Below, piece after piece: positions 1-7,601 of a stretch of DNA of 8,336 bases (its first letter is position 1; every line of letters begins with the position of its first letter). This DNA comes from Clostridiales bacterium. GTDB taxonomy: Bacteria; Bacillota; Clostridia; Christensenellales; DUVY01. Both the position numbers and the translations under genes were made by a program. Location: contig JAITNT010000290.1 in NCBI GenBank assembly GCA_031290295.1, forward strand, positions 1 to 8,336, written 5' to 3'. The notes under the pieces were generated by a model. That model made no database searches. It saw nothing but the letters and a program-made list of their open reading frames with translations, and had not been told where the DNA came from.

Positions 1-1272
<1,272 letters not shown>

Positions 1273-1280
1273 AATATAAT

Positions 1281-1309
1281 AGTATAGCCTAAAATCGGGT
1301 AAATGTAAA
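1281..1309 (-). promoter_or_regulatory. sigma-70/sigma-A type promoter for the zinc-ribbon gene and mnmA
   Basis: On the minus strand the -35 element is TTTACA (1309-1304, 5 of 6 consensus). A 17-nt spacer follows, then the -10 element TATACT (1286-1281, 5 of 6). Only 8 nt (ATTATATT) separate the -10 from the ATG at 1272, which puts the predicted +1 at about 1274-1272. The spacing is ideal and the gap is the only one of its size in the window, so the promoter call is firm. The start point itself is inferred. Confidence 0.8.
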
Positions 1310-1351
1310 GAAATTCGGGATATAAATTTGCGACAGGGGCTCGGGAAAATG
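1295..1351. repeat. three TCGGG-centred short repeats around the promoter, possible operator
   Basis: On the plus strand the copies are TCGGGTAAATG (1295-1305), TCGGGATATAA (1315-1325) and TCGGGAAAATG (1341-1351). The outer two agree at 10 of 11 positions; the middle one shares TCGGG and an A/T-rich tail. Start-to-start distances are 20 and 26 bp. The first copy overlaps the end of the -35 hexamer and the spacer, where a bound repressor would block RNA polymerase. Regulatory meaning is inference, and repeats this short could arise by chance. Confidence 0.3.
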
Positions 1352-1370
1352 GGTAGCCGGTCGGTTTGCT

Positions 1371-3599
1371 CTACGCGTTAATAAGCTGTATATTCGGCGT
1401 ATCGCCCTCTATAACTACCTTGCTCTTTCCGGCGGGGACGGCGAAGTTTATGTGAACGCGTTTCTCTCCGGGGGCGGGGTTCAGCGGTATATTCATCGTT
1501 ATTTGCAAATCCTCGTTAGCGTCGATTTTGAACATGCAGCCGTCCCTGCCGTCCGTGAATTGACGAACCGAGCAACGACCGCCCTCCGCGGTAAAAACCG
1601 TACGGTTATCTATCATAAGCGTCGTTACCGTATTATCGATTTCTATACCGTAAGCGTGACCGAGCAGCTTCACGTTGGCTAAGGAATGCTTACCCTTTGC
1701 AAAGGTTCCGAAGCGTATCGCGTTCTTGGTGTCCGAACGGAAGTATTCCGTGTCAATCAGCTCCTGCATGCCGATTACGGCAAGCATGTTTCCGTTAATC
1801 GACAAATACTCCTTGTTCTTTGCAGGTCCTCCCGTAGGCAGATAGAGGCTGTAATTCTCTACGTTAGGCGTATCGTTATTCTTCCACAGCTGAACGGACT
1901 TAGCCGCAAACTCGGCGGCTATCTCGTCAAGACCGTATCTGACAAGCCCGTGGTAGATAATATAGTTCACATGCGGAACAATGCTTCCGCGGTAATCCAA
2001 ATACGCCGGGCTTGATTTTCCGTTGCCGTCGGGCTTGGACTTCTTGCCGTAATAGCGGTTGTCGCGCGACAGCGTGGGCACCGCGTAGTCCCCCCAAAAA
2101 ATTTTAGGGTCGGTAAGATTGTTAACAAGCTCGGTAAGCCTTTCGACCGAATCGACGGCACCCGCTATAAGCGGATAAAACGAGGTGGCGCCGTAATTAA
2201 TCGCCCACGTGCCGTTGACGTAGCGGTTCATATAAAGCCGCTTTTCCTCGTTCCAAAACACCTCGTTAATCAGCTTGATAAGCTCCTGCTTAGCCAACCC
2301 GTAGGGACGCGCCTCCGGCAAATCGAACCGCACCGCGATGCGTTCCAAAATATCGAACGCAAGCAGTTGCATGCACGACATATCCAGCGAATAAACCGGG
2401 AGCGCGGCGTTATACCGCTCCTTGAGCGGGCTGTCGGTCCACTTATAGGCTATTTCGGTTTTTTCCGCGCCCGCCGTGACAAGACGCGCGTCGGGAGGAT
2501 AAAGCTTGATAAGCCTGCCGTAAAGCTTGACAAGCCCCGCCTTTTCCTTAATGTGCGCGTAAATATGCCAAACGGACAGCACCGCCATCATTTTGTCCTC
2601 TACGGTTATGCCGAGCTGCGGCTCGCTCATTCTCCCGTCCCCGACAAAGCAACCTAAAATCGCCGTTATATTCTCCTCGGTACCGTCGATATTGAAGTGA
2701 TTATCCAGCAAGGACCGCTGCGGACTGAAAATCATATCCTTCAGATACGGATAATAAATCCTGCTCCACATTATCGAGTTAAGCATGTTCTCCGCGACGT
2801 ACCCCAGACCGCTGCCCGTAGTGCGGTTAACGCCGTACCTAAGCTCGGAGGTTTCTATGAGCTTGGCTATCTTATCGCGGCGCGGATATTCCACGCCCAA
2901 AATCTTCTCGTCGCCCACCGCGGCGTAAATATAAATCGAGGGCTGATACTTATTAATGATGAAATCCATCATAACCTCGCCGCACGCGCCGGTCGCGGAG
3001 TCTATCGGCTTATCGTAGCTGTGCGCGACAAAAAACTCGCGCTCGGGCTGCGTATCGAGTATCACCTGATAACGGTTTTTGTACACGGCGGAAACCGGGC
3101 TCAGAGAAACCTCGCCGGGAATAACCGCGACGTACGGCGACCGCCCCTTGACAAAGGTGCCCTCGATAGACAGCTCGCCCGGCCAGTTATAGCACGGATA
3201 AAATATAACCCTTACTCTAAGCTTCTTAGACGCGCCCACCGTTACCGCAAGCCCCTGCTCATTGTGCTTCGCCCATTTTACCGTAAGAGAGCCGCTCGCA
3301 AAATGCGCGAACGAGCCGTCCGCGGTGTTAGCGCACGCGGAACCCATATTCTGAATAAAATCGTCGTTATCCAGCCACCTGCCGCCGTCGAAGCAGCTTA
3401 CCTTAACGCCCCAAAGCGAGCCGTTTTTGCCGACGAGCATCGCGCCGTTAATGGCGGAATAATCATACCCCGCGCCGATTATACAGCGACCCGGAAAATG
3501 TATATCCTTTATCGGCGGGCCTTTAGGCGATTCCTCGGTAAATTTATCGAGGTACGGCGGCCGGAATGAAAATCCGTATTCCTTGTTGATGTAGCGCAT
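1371..3599 (-). CDS. divergent six-hairpin glycosidase (clan GH-G / GH63-like), substrate unknown
   Basis: The 742-residue protein has no signal peptide, so it probably cleaves a sugar linkage inside the cell. Residues 1-250 look like a beta-rich N-terminal domain, about 255-625 an (alpha/alpha)6 barrel, and about 627-742 a C-terminal beta-sandwich. Family-like landmarks are TDSP (D389, candidate general acid), FYPLIAG (474-480), LTDPKIFW (495-502), SRD (511-513), YRGSIVPHVNYI (536-547) and VENY (E581, candidate base). These resemble the mannosylglycerate-hydrolase, trehalase and alpha-glucosidase group. Several usual tryptophans are replaced: WD by LD (298-299) and WRGPxW by YRGSIV. I chose the ATG at 3599 because GGGAG lies 9 nt upstream; a TTG at 3653 would overlap rng by 29 bp and add a cysteine-rich tail unlike the family. 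The gene starts 25 bp after rng, so co-transcription is likely. Glycosidase fold is fairly sure, the exact family and substrate are not. Confidence 0.9.
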   Translation of the reverse strand: MRYINKEYGFSFRPPYLDKFTEESPKGPPIKDIHFPGRCIIGAGYDYSAINGAMLVGKNGSLWGVKVSCFDGGRWLDNDDFIQNMGSACANTADGSFAHFASGSLTVKWAKHNEQGLAVTVGASKKLRVRVIFYPCYNWPGELSIEGTFVKGRSPYVAVIPGEVSLSPVSAVYKNRYQVILDTQPEREFFVAHSYDKPIDSATGACGEVMMDFIINKYQPSIYIYAAVGDEKILGVEYPRRDKIAKLIETSELRYGVNRTTGSGLGYVAENMLNSIMWSRIYYPYLKDMIFSPQRSLLDNHFNIDGTEENITAILGCFVGDGRMSEPQLGITVEDKMMAVLSVWHIYAHIKEKAGLVKLYGRLIKLYPPDARLVTAGAEKTEIAYKWTDSPLKERYNAALPVYSLDMSCMQLLAFDILERIAVRFDLPEARPYGLAKQELIKLINEVFWNEEKRLYMNRYVNGTWAINYGATSFYPLIAGAVDSVERLTELVNNLTDPKIFWGDYAVPTLSRDNRYYGKKSKPDGNGKSSPAYLDYRGSIVPHVNYIIYHGLVRYGLDEIAAEFAAKSVQLWKNNDTPNVENYSLYLPTGGPAKNKEYLSINGNMLAVIGMQELIDTEYFRSDTKNAIRFGTFAKGKHSLANVKLLGHAYGIEIDNTVTTLMIDNRTVFTAEGGRCSVRQFTDGRDGCMFKIDANEDLQITMNIPLNPAPGEKRVHINFAVPAGKSKVVIEGDTPNIQLINA

Positions 3600-3608
3600 A
3601 TCGTTTAT

Positions 3609-3613
3609 CTCCC
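3609..3613 (-). promoter_or_regulatory. ribosome binding site fixing the glycosidase start
   Basis: GGGAG on the minus strand ends 9 nt before the ATG at 3599. It lies in the 25-bp gap after the rng stop and supports this start over the longer TTG form at 3653. Confidence 0.7.
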
Positions 3614-3624
3614 GTGCTAAGCAG

Positions 3625-5145
3625 TCAGTACAACAGCTTGGCGCTGTCGGCAAGCGTTAGTATCGTGTCCTTTTCGATTTGTATTCTGTATTTGTTGCAG
3701 TGCAGATTTTCGTCCGCGACGATATAAATCCTTTTCAACGCCCAAATCGTCTCGCACTCCCTGCTCAGAAGCCCCGAAAACAACCTTTCCTTGACGGACG
3801 GGCTTACGGTAACGGTGACCGCGGGCGGGTCGCTTAATCGGAAAATCTCCTGCAAATCGTACTTCAAACGGCTCGCGACATACTCCGATGAATGAATGAA
3901 GCCGTCGCCGCCGCAGTACGGACAAGGCTCGGTAAGGTCGTAGGAAATATCGTTTCTCGTCTTTTTGCGCGTGATTTCCACCAGCCCGAGCTGCGTCATG
4001 CCCGCGATTTTTGTTTTTGTACGGTCGAGGCTCAGGAATTCGCCGAGTCTTTCGAGCACGCTCGCGCGATGCTCCTCCAGAGCCATATCTATAAAATCGA
4101 CGATAACGATACCGCCGATGTTGCGGCGGCGCATAACGTGCGCTATCTCCTCCGCCGCCTCGAGGTTAACCGAAAAAACGGTGTCCTCGAGTTGCGCGCC
4201 GCCGCTGTAACGCCCGCTGTTAACGTCGATTACGGTCAGCGCCTCGGTCTTGTCTATAATGAGATAGCCGCCCGATTTAAGCCAAACCTTGCGATCTATA
4301 AGCTGTTGGATTTTTTGGTGCAGCCCGAACGCGGTGAACATTTCCTTGGCGTCCGCGTACAGCTCGAGCTTCTTGATGTAATCCGCCATGCCCGTTTTCA
4401 TCTGAATCTTCATATCCCCGAAGGTGGCGGCGTCGTTGGTATAAATTCTCTGCACGTTAGGTTTAATCATGTCGCGCACCGTCCTGAAAACGAGATTGCC
4501 CTCATTAAAAACCATTTCCTTGGGCGCAGCCTTTACATAATCCGCGGAAATCTTATCGAACCGCTCCGACAGCTCGCGCATTTCCGCGACGACCGCGCGT
4601 CTGCCGGTCTCGGCGGCCGCCGTCCTTACGATATAGCCGCAATCGCTCTGACCGCGCGCGGCAAGCACGGTTTTTTCCAGCTCCCCGCGGGTTTTTTCGT
4701 CCGGAATCTTTCGGGAAACGCCTACGAAGTTAAGCGTCGGCGTCATAACGACCAGCCGTCCCGCGAGCGAAATATTACTCGTCACGCGCGCGCCCTTAGC
4801 GCCGCTTTCCTCCTTGACTACCTGCACCATTATCATATCGCCCGCCCGGAGAGTAAGCCGCTCGGGCATTTTTATATTCTCCGGATTCGTAACGCCGGAA
4901 CGGTCGATGCTGATGTCGCCGACATACAGGAAGGCGTTGCGGCTAAGCCCTATGTCTATAAAAGCCGCCTGCATGCCGTGCAGGACGTTAACGACGACGC
5001 CCTTGTAGATATTCCCTAGAATGCGGCGTTCCGCGCGGCGTTCGATATAATACTCCGCCAAATTACCGCCCTCTACGAGCGCGACGCACGCCTTGCCGGA
5101 CTTATCGATGTCGATATAGATTTCCGCTGCTTCGTTTTTCTTCAA
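3625..5145 (-). CDS. rng: ribonuclease G/E (RNase E/G family endoribonuclease)
   Basis: This is a Mg-dependent single-strand endoribonuclease acting in rRNA maturation and mRNA turnover. Residues are counted from the TTG start. An S1 RNA-binding domain begins near residue 41 (RILGNIYKGVV; GMQAAFIDIG). The DNase-I-like catalytic part has both metal-binding aspartates: D307 in LTVIDVNSG and D350 in VIVDFIDM. GLVEITRKK follows, then the Zn-link CPYCGGDG (C408, C411), which joins protomers in this family. At 506 residues it is RNase G-sized and lacks the long disordered scaffold of proteobacterial RNase E. The TTG at 5145 is preferred because GGAGG lies 5 nt upstream, 13 bp after the preceding stop. 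An in-frame ATG at 5184 (519 residues) would overlap the upstream gene by 26 bp with a poor site, and remains possible. It lies in the conserved radical SAM-DUF2344-rng order. Confidence 0.96.
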   Translation of the reverse strand: MKKNEAAEIYIDIDKSGKACVALVEGGNLAEYYIERRAERRILGNIYKGVVVNVLHGMQAAFIDIGLSRNAFLYVGDISIDRSGVTNPENIKMPERLTLRAGDMIMVQVVKEESGAKGARVTSNISLAGRLVVMTPTLNFVGVSRKIPDEKTRGELEKTVLAARGQSDCGYIVRTAAAETGRRAVVAEMRELSERFDKISADYVKAAPKEMVFNEGNLVFRTVRDMIKPNVQRIYTNDAATFGDMKIQMKTGMADYIKKLELYADAKEMFTAFGLHQKIQQLIDRKVWLKSGGYLIIDKTEALTVIDVNSGRYSGGAQLEDTVFSVNLEAAEEIAHVMRRRNIGGIVIVDFIDMALEEHRASVLERLGEFLSLDRTKTKIAGMTQLGLVEITRKKTRNDISYDLTEPCPYCGGDGFIHSSEYVASRLKYDLQEIFRLSDPPAVTVTVSPSVKERLFSGLLSRECETIWALKRIYIVADENLHCNKYRIQIEKDTILTLADSAKLLY

Positions 5146-5150
5146 GGAAA

Positions 5151-5155
5151 CCTCC
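5151..5155 (-). promoter_or_regulatory. ribosome binding site that points to a TTG start for rng
   Basis: GGAGG on the minus strand is followed by TTTCC and then TTG (5145-5143). It begins 3 nt after the stop codon of the upstream DUF2344 gene (5159-5161) and is much better than anything before the ATG at 5184. Confidence 0.65.
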
Positions 5156-5158
5156 GCG

Positions 5159-5818
5159 TTACCCGGGAAAACGGCTCTTGACATACTCGTCTATGAGCGT
5201 CAAACCGTCCCGTCCGTTATTATACAGGTTTTTGCGCAAAATGTCCACCGCGCATTCGCCCGTAACGGTTTTTATTATGTGCGCCGCGAATCTGTCCGCC
5301 CGCAGATTTTTCAGTCCCGCCGAAAGTATCGCGGTAACGGTGTCGCCCGTCATTTTCAGATTTATTATCCTGTCCGTCACATCCTCCGTTACATCCCTGC
5401 CCTTTGCCGTATAAGTTATTATAACGGGCTTCCCGACGATAGACAATATATCCGTCTTGAATTTTTCCGCGCCCGCAAGGGTCATTTCATATTCGCAGGC
5501 GTCGCCTATAAACGCCACGTTAGGATCCGCCGAAACCGGTATAGCCGCAAGCGCCCTTATCCCGGGCATACTTACGGCGTTAAAACGCGCCGTAAATTCG
5601 TCCGCGCCGCAGTCGCTTTCCGCGACGCAGTACTCGCATTCGGACTTCATGCCGACGGGTACGGGACTGGCGAAGTAAAGCCGCATGTGCGGATTGTACC
5701 CTTCCGAATAACGTATAGGCAGCCCCGCCCGGCGTATGATACGCGTAAAGGCGCGCAGTACGTCGAGGTGCGGCACGTACGCCGCCGCCGCTTTACGCTC
5801 ATAACGCACTAACAGCAT
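5159..5818 (-). CDS. TIGR03936 family radical-SAM-linked protein (DUF2344)
   Basis: This 219-residue protein is the usual partner of TIGR03960 radical SAM proteins, which in some bacteria are fused to it; its biochemical role is not established. The family signature appears at residues 38-57 (SEGYNPHMRLYFASPVPVGM), preceded by a conserved-looking N-terminus (LLVRYERK, VPHLDVLRAFTRIIRRAGLP). The C-terminal half (about 100-219) is an alpha/beta region with no catalytic motif I can name. It has no signal peptide or membrane segment. The ATG at 5818 is chosen because GGAGG lies 6 nt upstream and translation begins directly with the family N-terminus; a longer frame from a TTG at 5959 only reads Arg/Ala-rich shadow sequence inside the radical SAM gene. 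It overlaps that gene by 20 bp and is followed 13 bp later by rng, consistent with tight co-translation. Confidence 0.93.
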   Translation of the reverse strand: MLLVRYERKAAAAYVPHLDVLRAFTRIIRRAGLPIRYSEGYNPHMRLYFASPVPVGMKSECEYCVAESDCGADEFTARFNAVSMPGIRALAAIPVSADPNVAFIGDACEYEMTLAGAEKFKTDILSIVGKPVIITYTAKGRDVTEDVTDRIINLKMTGDTVTAILSAGLKNLRADRFAAHIIKTVTGECAVDILRKNLYNNGRDGLTLIDEYVKSRFPG

Positions 5819-7589
5819 TTTTGGCCTCCGACACCCGACCGCATTCCTTCTCCAGGCCGCAGCCCAGACAGCCGTTGCGGCAGTCATCCGTAGTCTCGCG
5901 GGCGAACGCCCGTTCCCGCTCGCGCCCGAAATATTCACCCGTAACCCCGATATCCACAAAATCCCACGGCAGCGGTTCCTTGACTCCGCGTTCGCGGGTA
6001 TAATCGGCTAAGTCTACGCCGCAGTCCGCGAACGCCCTCAGCCACTCCCCGTATTTGAACTCTTCCGTCCACCCGTCGAAGCGGCAACCATAGTCCGCCG
6101 CCTTAGAAAGCACCGCGGACAGCCGTCCGTCACCCCGTGAAAAGGCGCATTCGAGCGCGGACGTTGTATAGTCGTGATAGGCGTAGTCGGCGCCTACCCG
6201 GCGCAGGCGGTCCTTGAGTACGTTCTGCCGTTCGTAGGTTTCGCGCTCGGATAATTGCGCCTCCCGCTGAAAGGGCGTGAACGGCTTGGGTATAAACACC
6301 GAGGTGCTGACATGCAATCTCAAAGCCTTGCCCGAGGTCGAATGCGCGCGGTAAAGCTTCTTAATTTTGTACGCGATATCTACGATACCCTCTATGTCCT
6401 CCATCGTTTCCGTCGGCAGGCCTATCATAAAATACAGCTTTACGGAGGAATATCCCGACTCAAAAGCGGCGGTCATACTGCGCTCGATATCCTCCTCGGT
6501 AATGTTCTTGTTTATAACGTCGCGCAGCCGCTGCGTCCCGGCCTCGGGCGCAAAGGTCAGGGAGCTTTTTCGCGAGGAATCCGTAAACTCCGCCTCGAAG
6601 CTGTCCGCCCTGAGGCTAGGAAGCGAAAGATTGATACGGTATTTATCCTTAACATCCTTCAACCCCTTGATAAGCTCGGACAGCCGCGGATAGTCGCCCG
6701 TAGACAGACTGGACAGTGAAAGCTCCTCATATCCGCAGCCGCCCACAATGCCGTCCGCCAGGCTCACCAGCCGCCCGGGCGTCCTTTCGCGGACGGGACG
6801 GTAAATAAAGCCCGCCTGACAAAAACGGCAGCCGCGCGTACAGCCGCGGAATATCTCCAAAACCGCTCTGTCATGCACCGCCTCTATCTGCGGCAACAGG
6901 AATTTTACGGGGTAATAAGCGCGCTCGAGGTCGGTTATCACCGCGCGCCTTACGGCGTGATCCTTGCCCCCGTAATTATATTTCGGCACGTACATGCCGG
7001 GTAAGCCGGACGCCCTCCTGAGAAACGCGTCCTTATAATCTCCGCCCGCCGCCTTGCACTCTATGAACAAATCCGCAAGCGCCGTGAGCGAGTCCTCGCC
7101 GTCGCCTATGCTGAACACGTCCACAAACGCCGACATAACCGCAGGATTTACGGTGCACGGACCGCCCGCGATTATAATAGGAAGCCCGCCGCCGCGCCGC
7201 TCTCTTTCGCGCGGTATGCCCGCCAAATCGAGCATATACAGTACCGTAGCGTAGCTCATCTCGTATTGCAGGGAGAAGCCCGCTATATCGAAGTCCTTGA
7301 GCGCGCGCCCCGTTTCTAGGGACGCCAACGGTATAGCGTTGGCTTTTAATTCCTCTCCGAGGTCGGGCCACGGCGCAAAGCAACGCTCCGCCGCCGTGTC
7401 CGCCCTCTCGTTAAGCATTCCGTAAAGAATCCTTATCCCGAGATTAGACATCGCCACCTCGTAAACGTCGGGCATACACATAGCAAAACGTAACGCCGGA
7501 TTTTCCTTGATAACGGGCGTATTGTACTCGCCGCCGGTATAGCGCGAGGGCTTGGCGACCTTGAGCAGTATATTATCGGGTATCTTCAT
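5799..7589 (-). CDS. TIGR03960 family B12-binding-type radical SAM protein
   Basis: Residues are counted from the ATG at 7589; the protein has 596. The N-terminal ~200 residues resemble the cobalamin-binding-like domain of this family (MPDVYEVAMSNLGIRILYGM; AGGPCTVNP; DVFSIGDGED) and lack a clear DxHxxG B12 ligand motif. The radical SAM barrel carries CX3CX2C at C250, C254 and C257 (RGCTRGCRFCQAGF), which binds the SAM-cleaving [4Fe-4S] cluster. SLPSLRAD and FMIGLPTET are further typical barrel motifs. The C-terminus has another cysteine group, C570-x3-C574-x2-C577-x5-C583, a candidate second cluster site. Substrate and reaction are unknown. The start is the ATG 12 bp after the preceding stop, with a weak AGAG site 9 nt away; a TTG one codon earlier is less likely. 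The next gene starts inside its last 20 bp. Length fits the family. Confidence 0.95.
   Translation of the reverse strand: MKIPDNILLKVAKPSRYTGGEYNTPVIKENPALRFAMCMPDVYEVAMSNLGIRILYGMLNERADTAAERCFAPWPDLGEELKANAIPLASLETGRALKDFDIAGFSLQYEMSYATVLYMLDLAGIPRERERRGGGLPIIIAGGPCTVNPAVMSAFVDVFSIGDGEDSLTALADLFIECKAAGGDYKDAFLRRASGLPGMYVPKYNYGGKDHAVRRAVITDLERAYYPVKFLLPQIEAVHDRAVLEIFRGCTRGCRFCQAGFIYRPVRERTPGRLVSLADGIVGGCGYEELSLSSLSTGDYPRLSELIKGLKDVKDKYRINLSLPSLRADSFEAEFTDSSRKSSLTFAPEAGTQRLRDVINKNITEEDIERSMTAAFESGYSSVKLYFMIGLPTETMEDIEGIVDIAYKIKKLYRAHSTSGKALRLHVSTSVFIPKPFTPFQREAQLSERETYERQNVLKDRLRRVGADYAYHDYTTSALECAFSRGDGRLSAVLSKAADYGCRFDGWTEEFKYGEWLRAFADCGVDLADYTRERGVKEPLPWDFVDIGVTGEYFGRERERAFARETTDDCRNGCLGCGLEKECGRVSEAKNAVSAL
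5825..5829 (-). promoter_or_regulatory. ribosome binding site inside the radical SAM gene, for the DUF2344 gene
   Basis: GGAGG on the minus strand lies 6 nt before the ATG at 5818, within the last codons of the radical SAM gene. It fixes the DUF2344 start and lets ribosomes re-initiate there. Confidence 0.75.
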
Positions 7590-7601
7590 CAAATATTCTC
7601 T

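Noticed and set aside
1311..1329. Inverted repeat AAATT...AATTT as a terminator after the glycosidase
   Set aside because: Five A/T-only base pairs with a 9-nt loop and no T-run are too weak for an intrinsic terminator. No other convincing hairpin was seen in the 98-bp gap.
2697..3569. Plus-strand open frame (290 codons) opposite the glycosidase
   Set aside because: Antisense to a well-supported gene, with a basic low-information translation and no ribosome binding site or family motif.
3600..3653. Longer glycosidase starting at TTG 3653
   Set aside because: It would overlap rng, adds a tail with CCTDC unlike the family, and ignores the good ribosome binding site before the ATG at 3599.
3892..5019. 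Long plus-strand open frame (375 codons) opposite rng
   Set aside because: It lies wholly antisense to a clear RNase G/E gene with intact catalytic motifs. Its translation is Arg/His/Ala-rich and matches nothing; the long frame reflects codon bias on the other strand.
5819..5959. Longer DUF2344 gene starting at TTG 5959
   Set aside because: The extra 47 residues are shadow sequence within the radical SAM gene. The ATG at 5818 has GGAGG and the family N-terminus.
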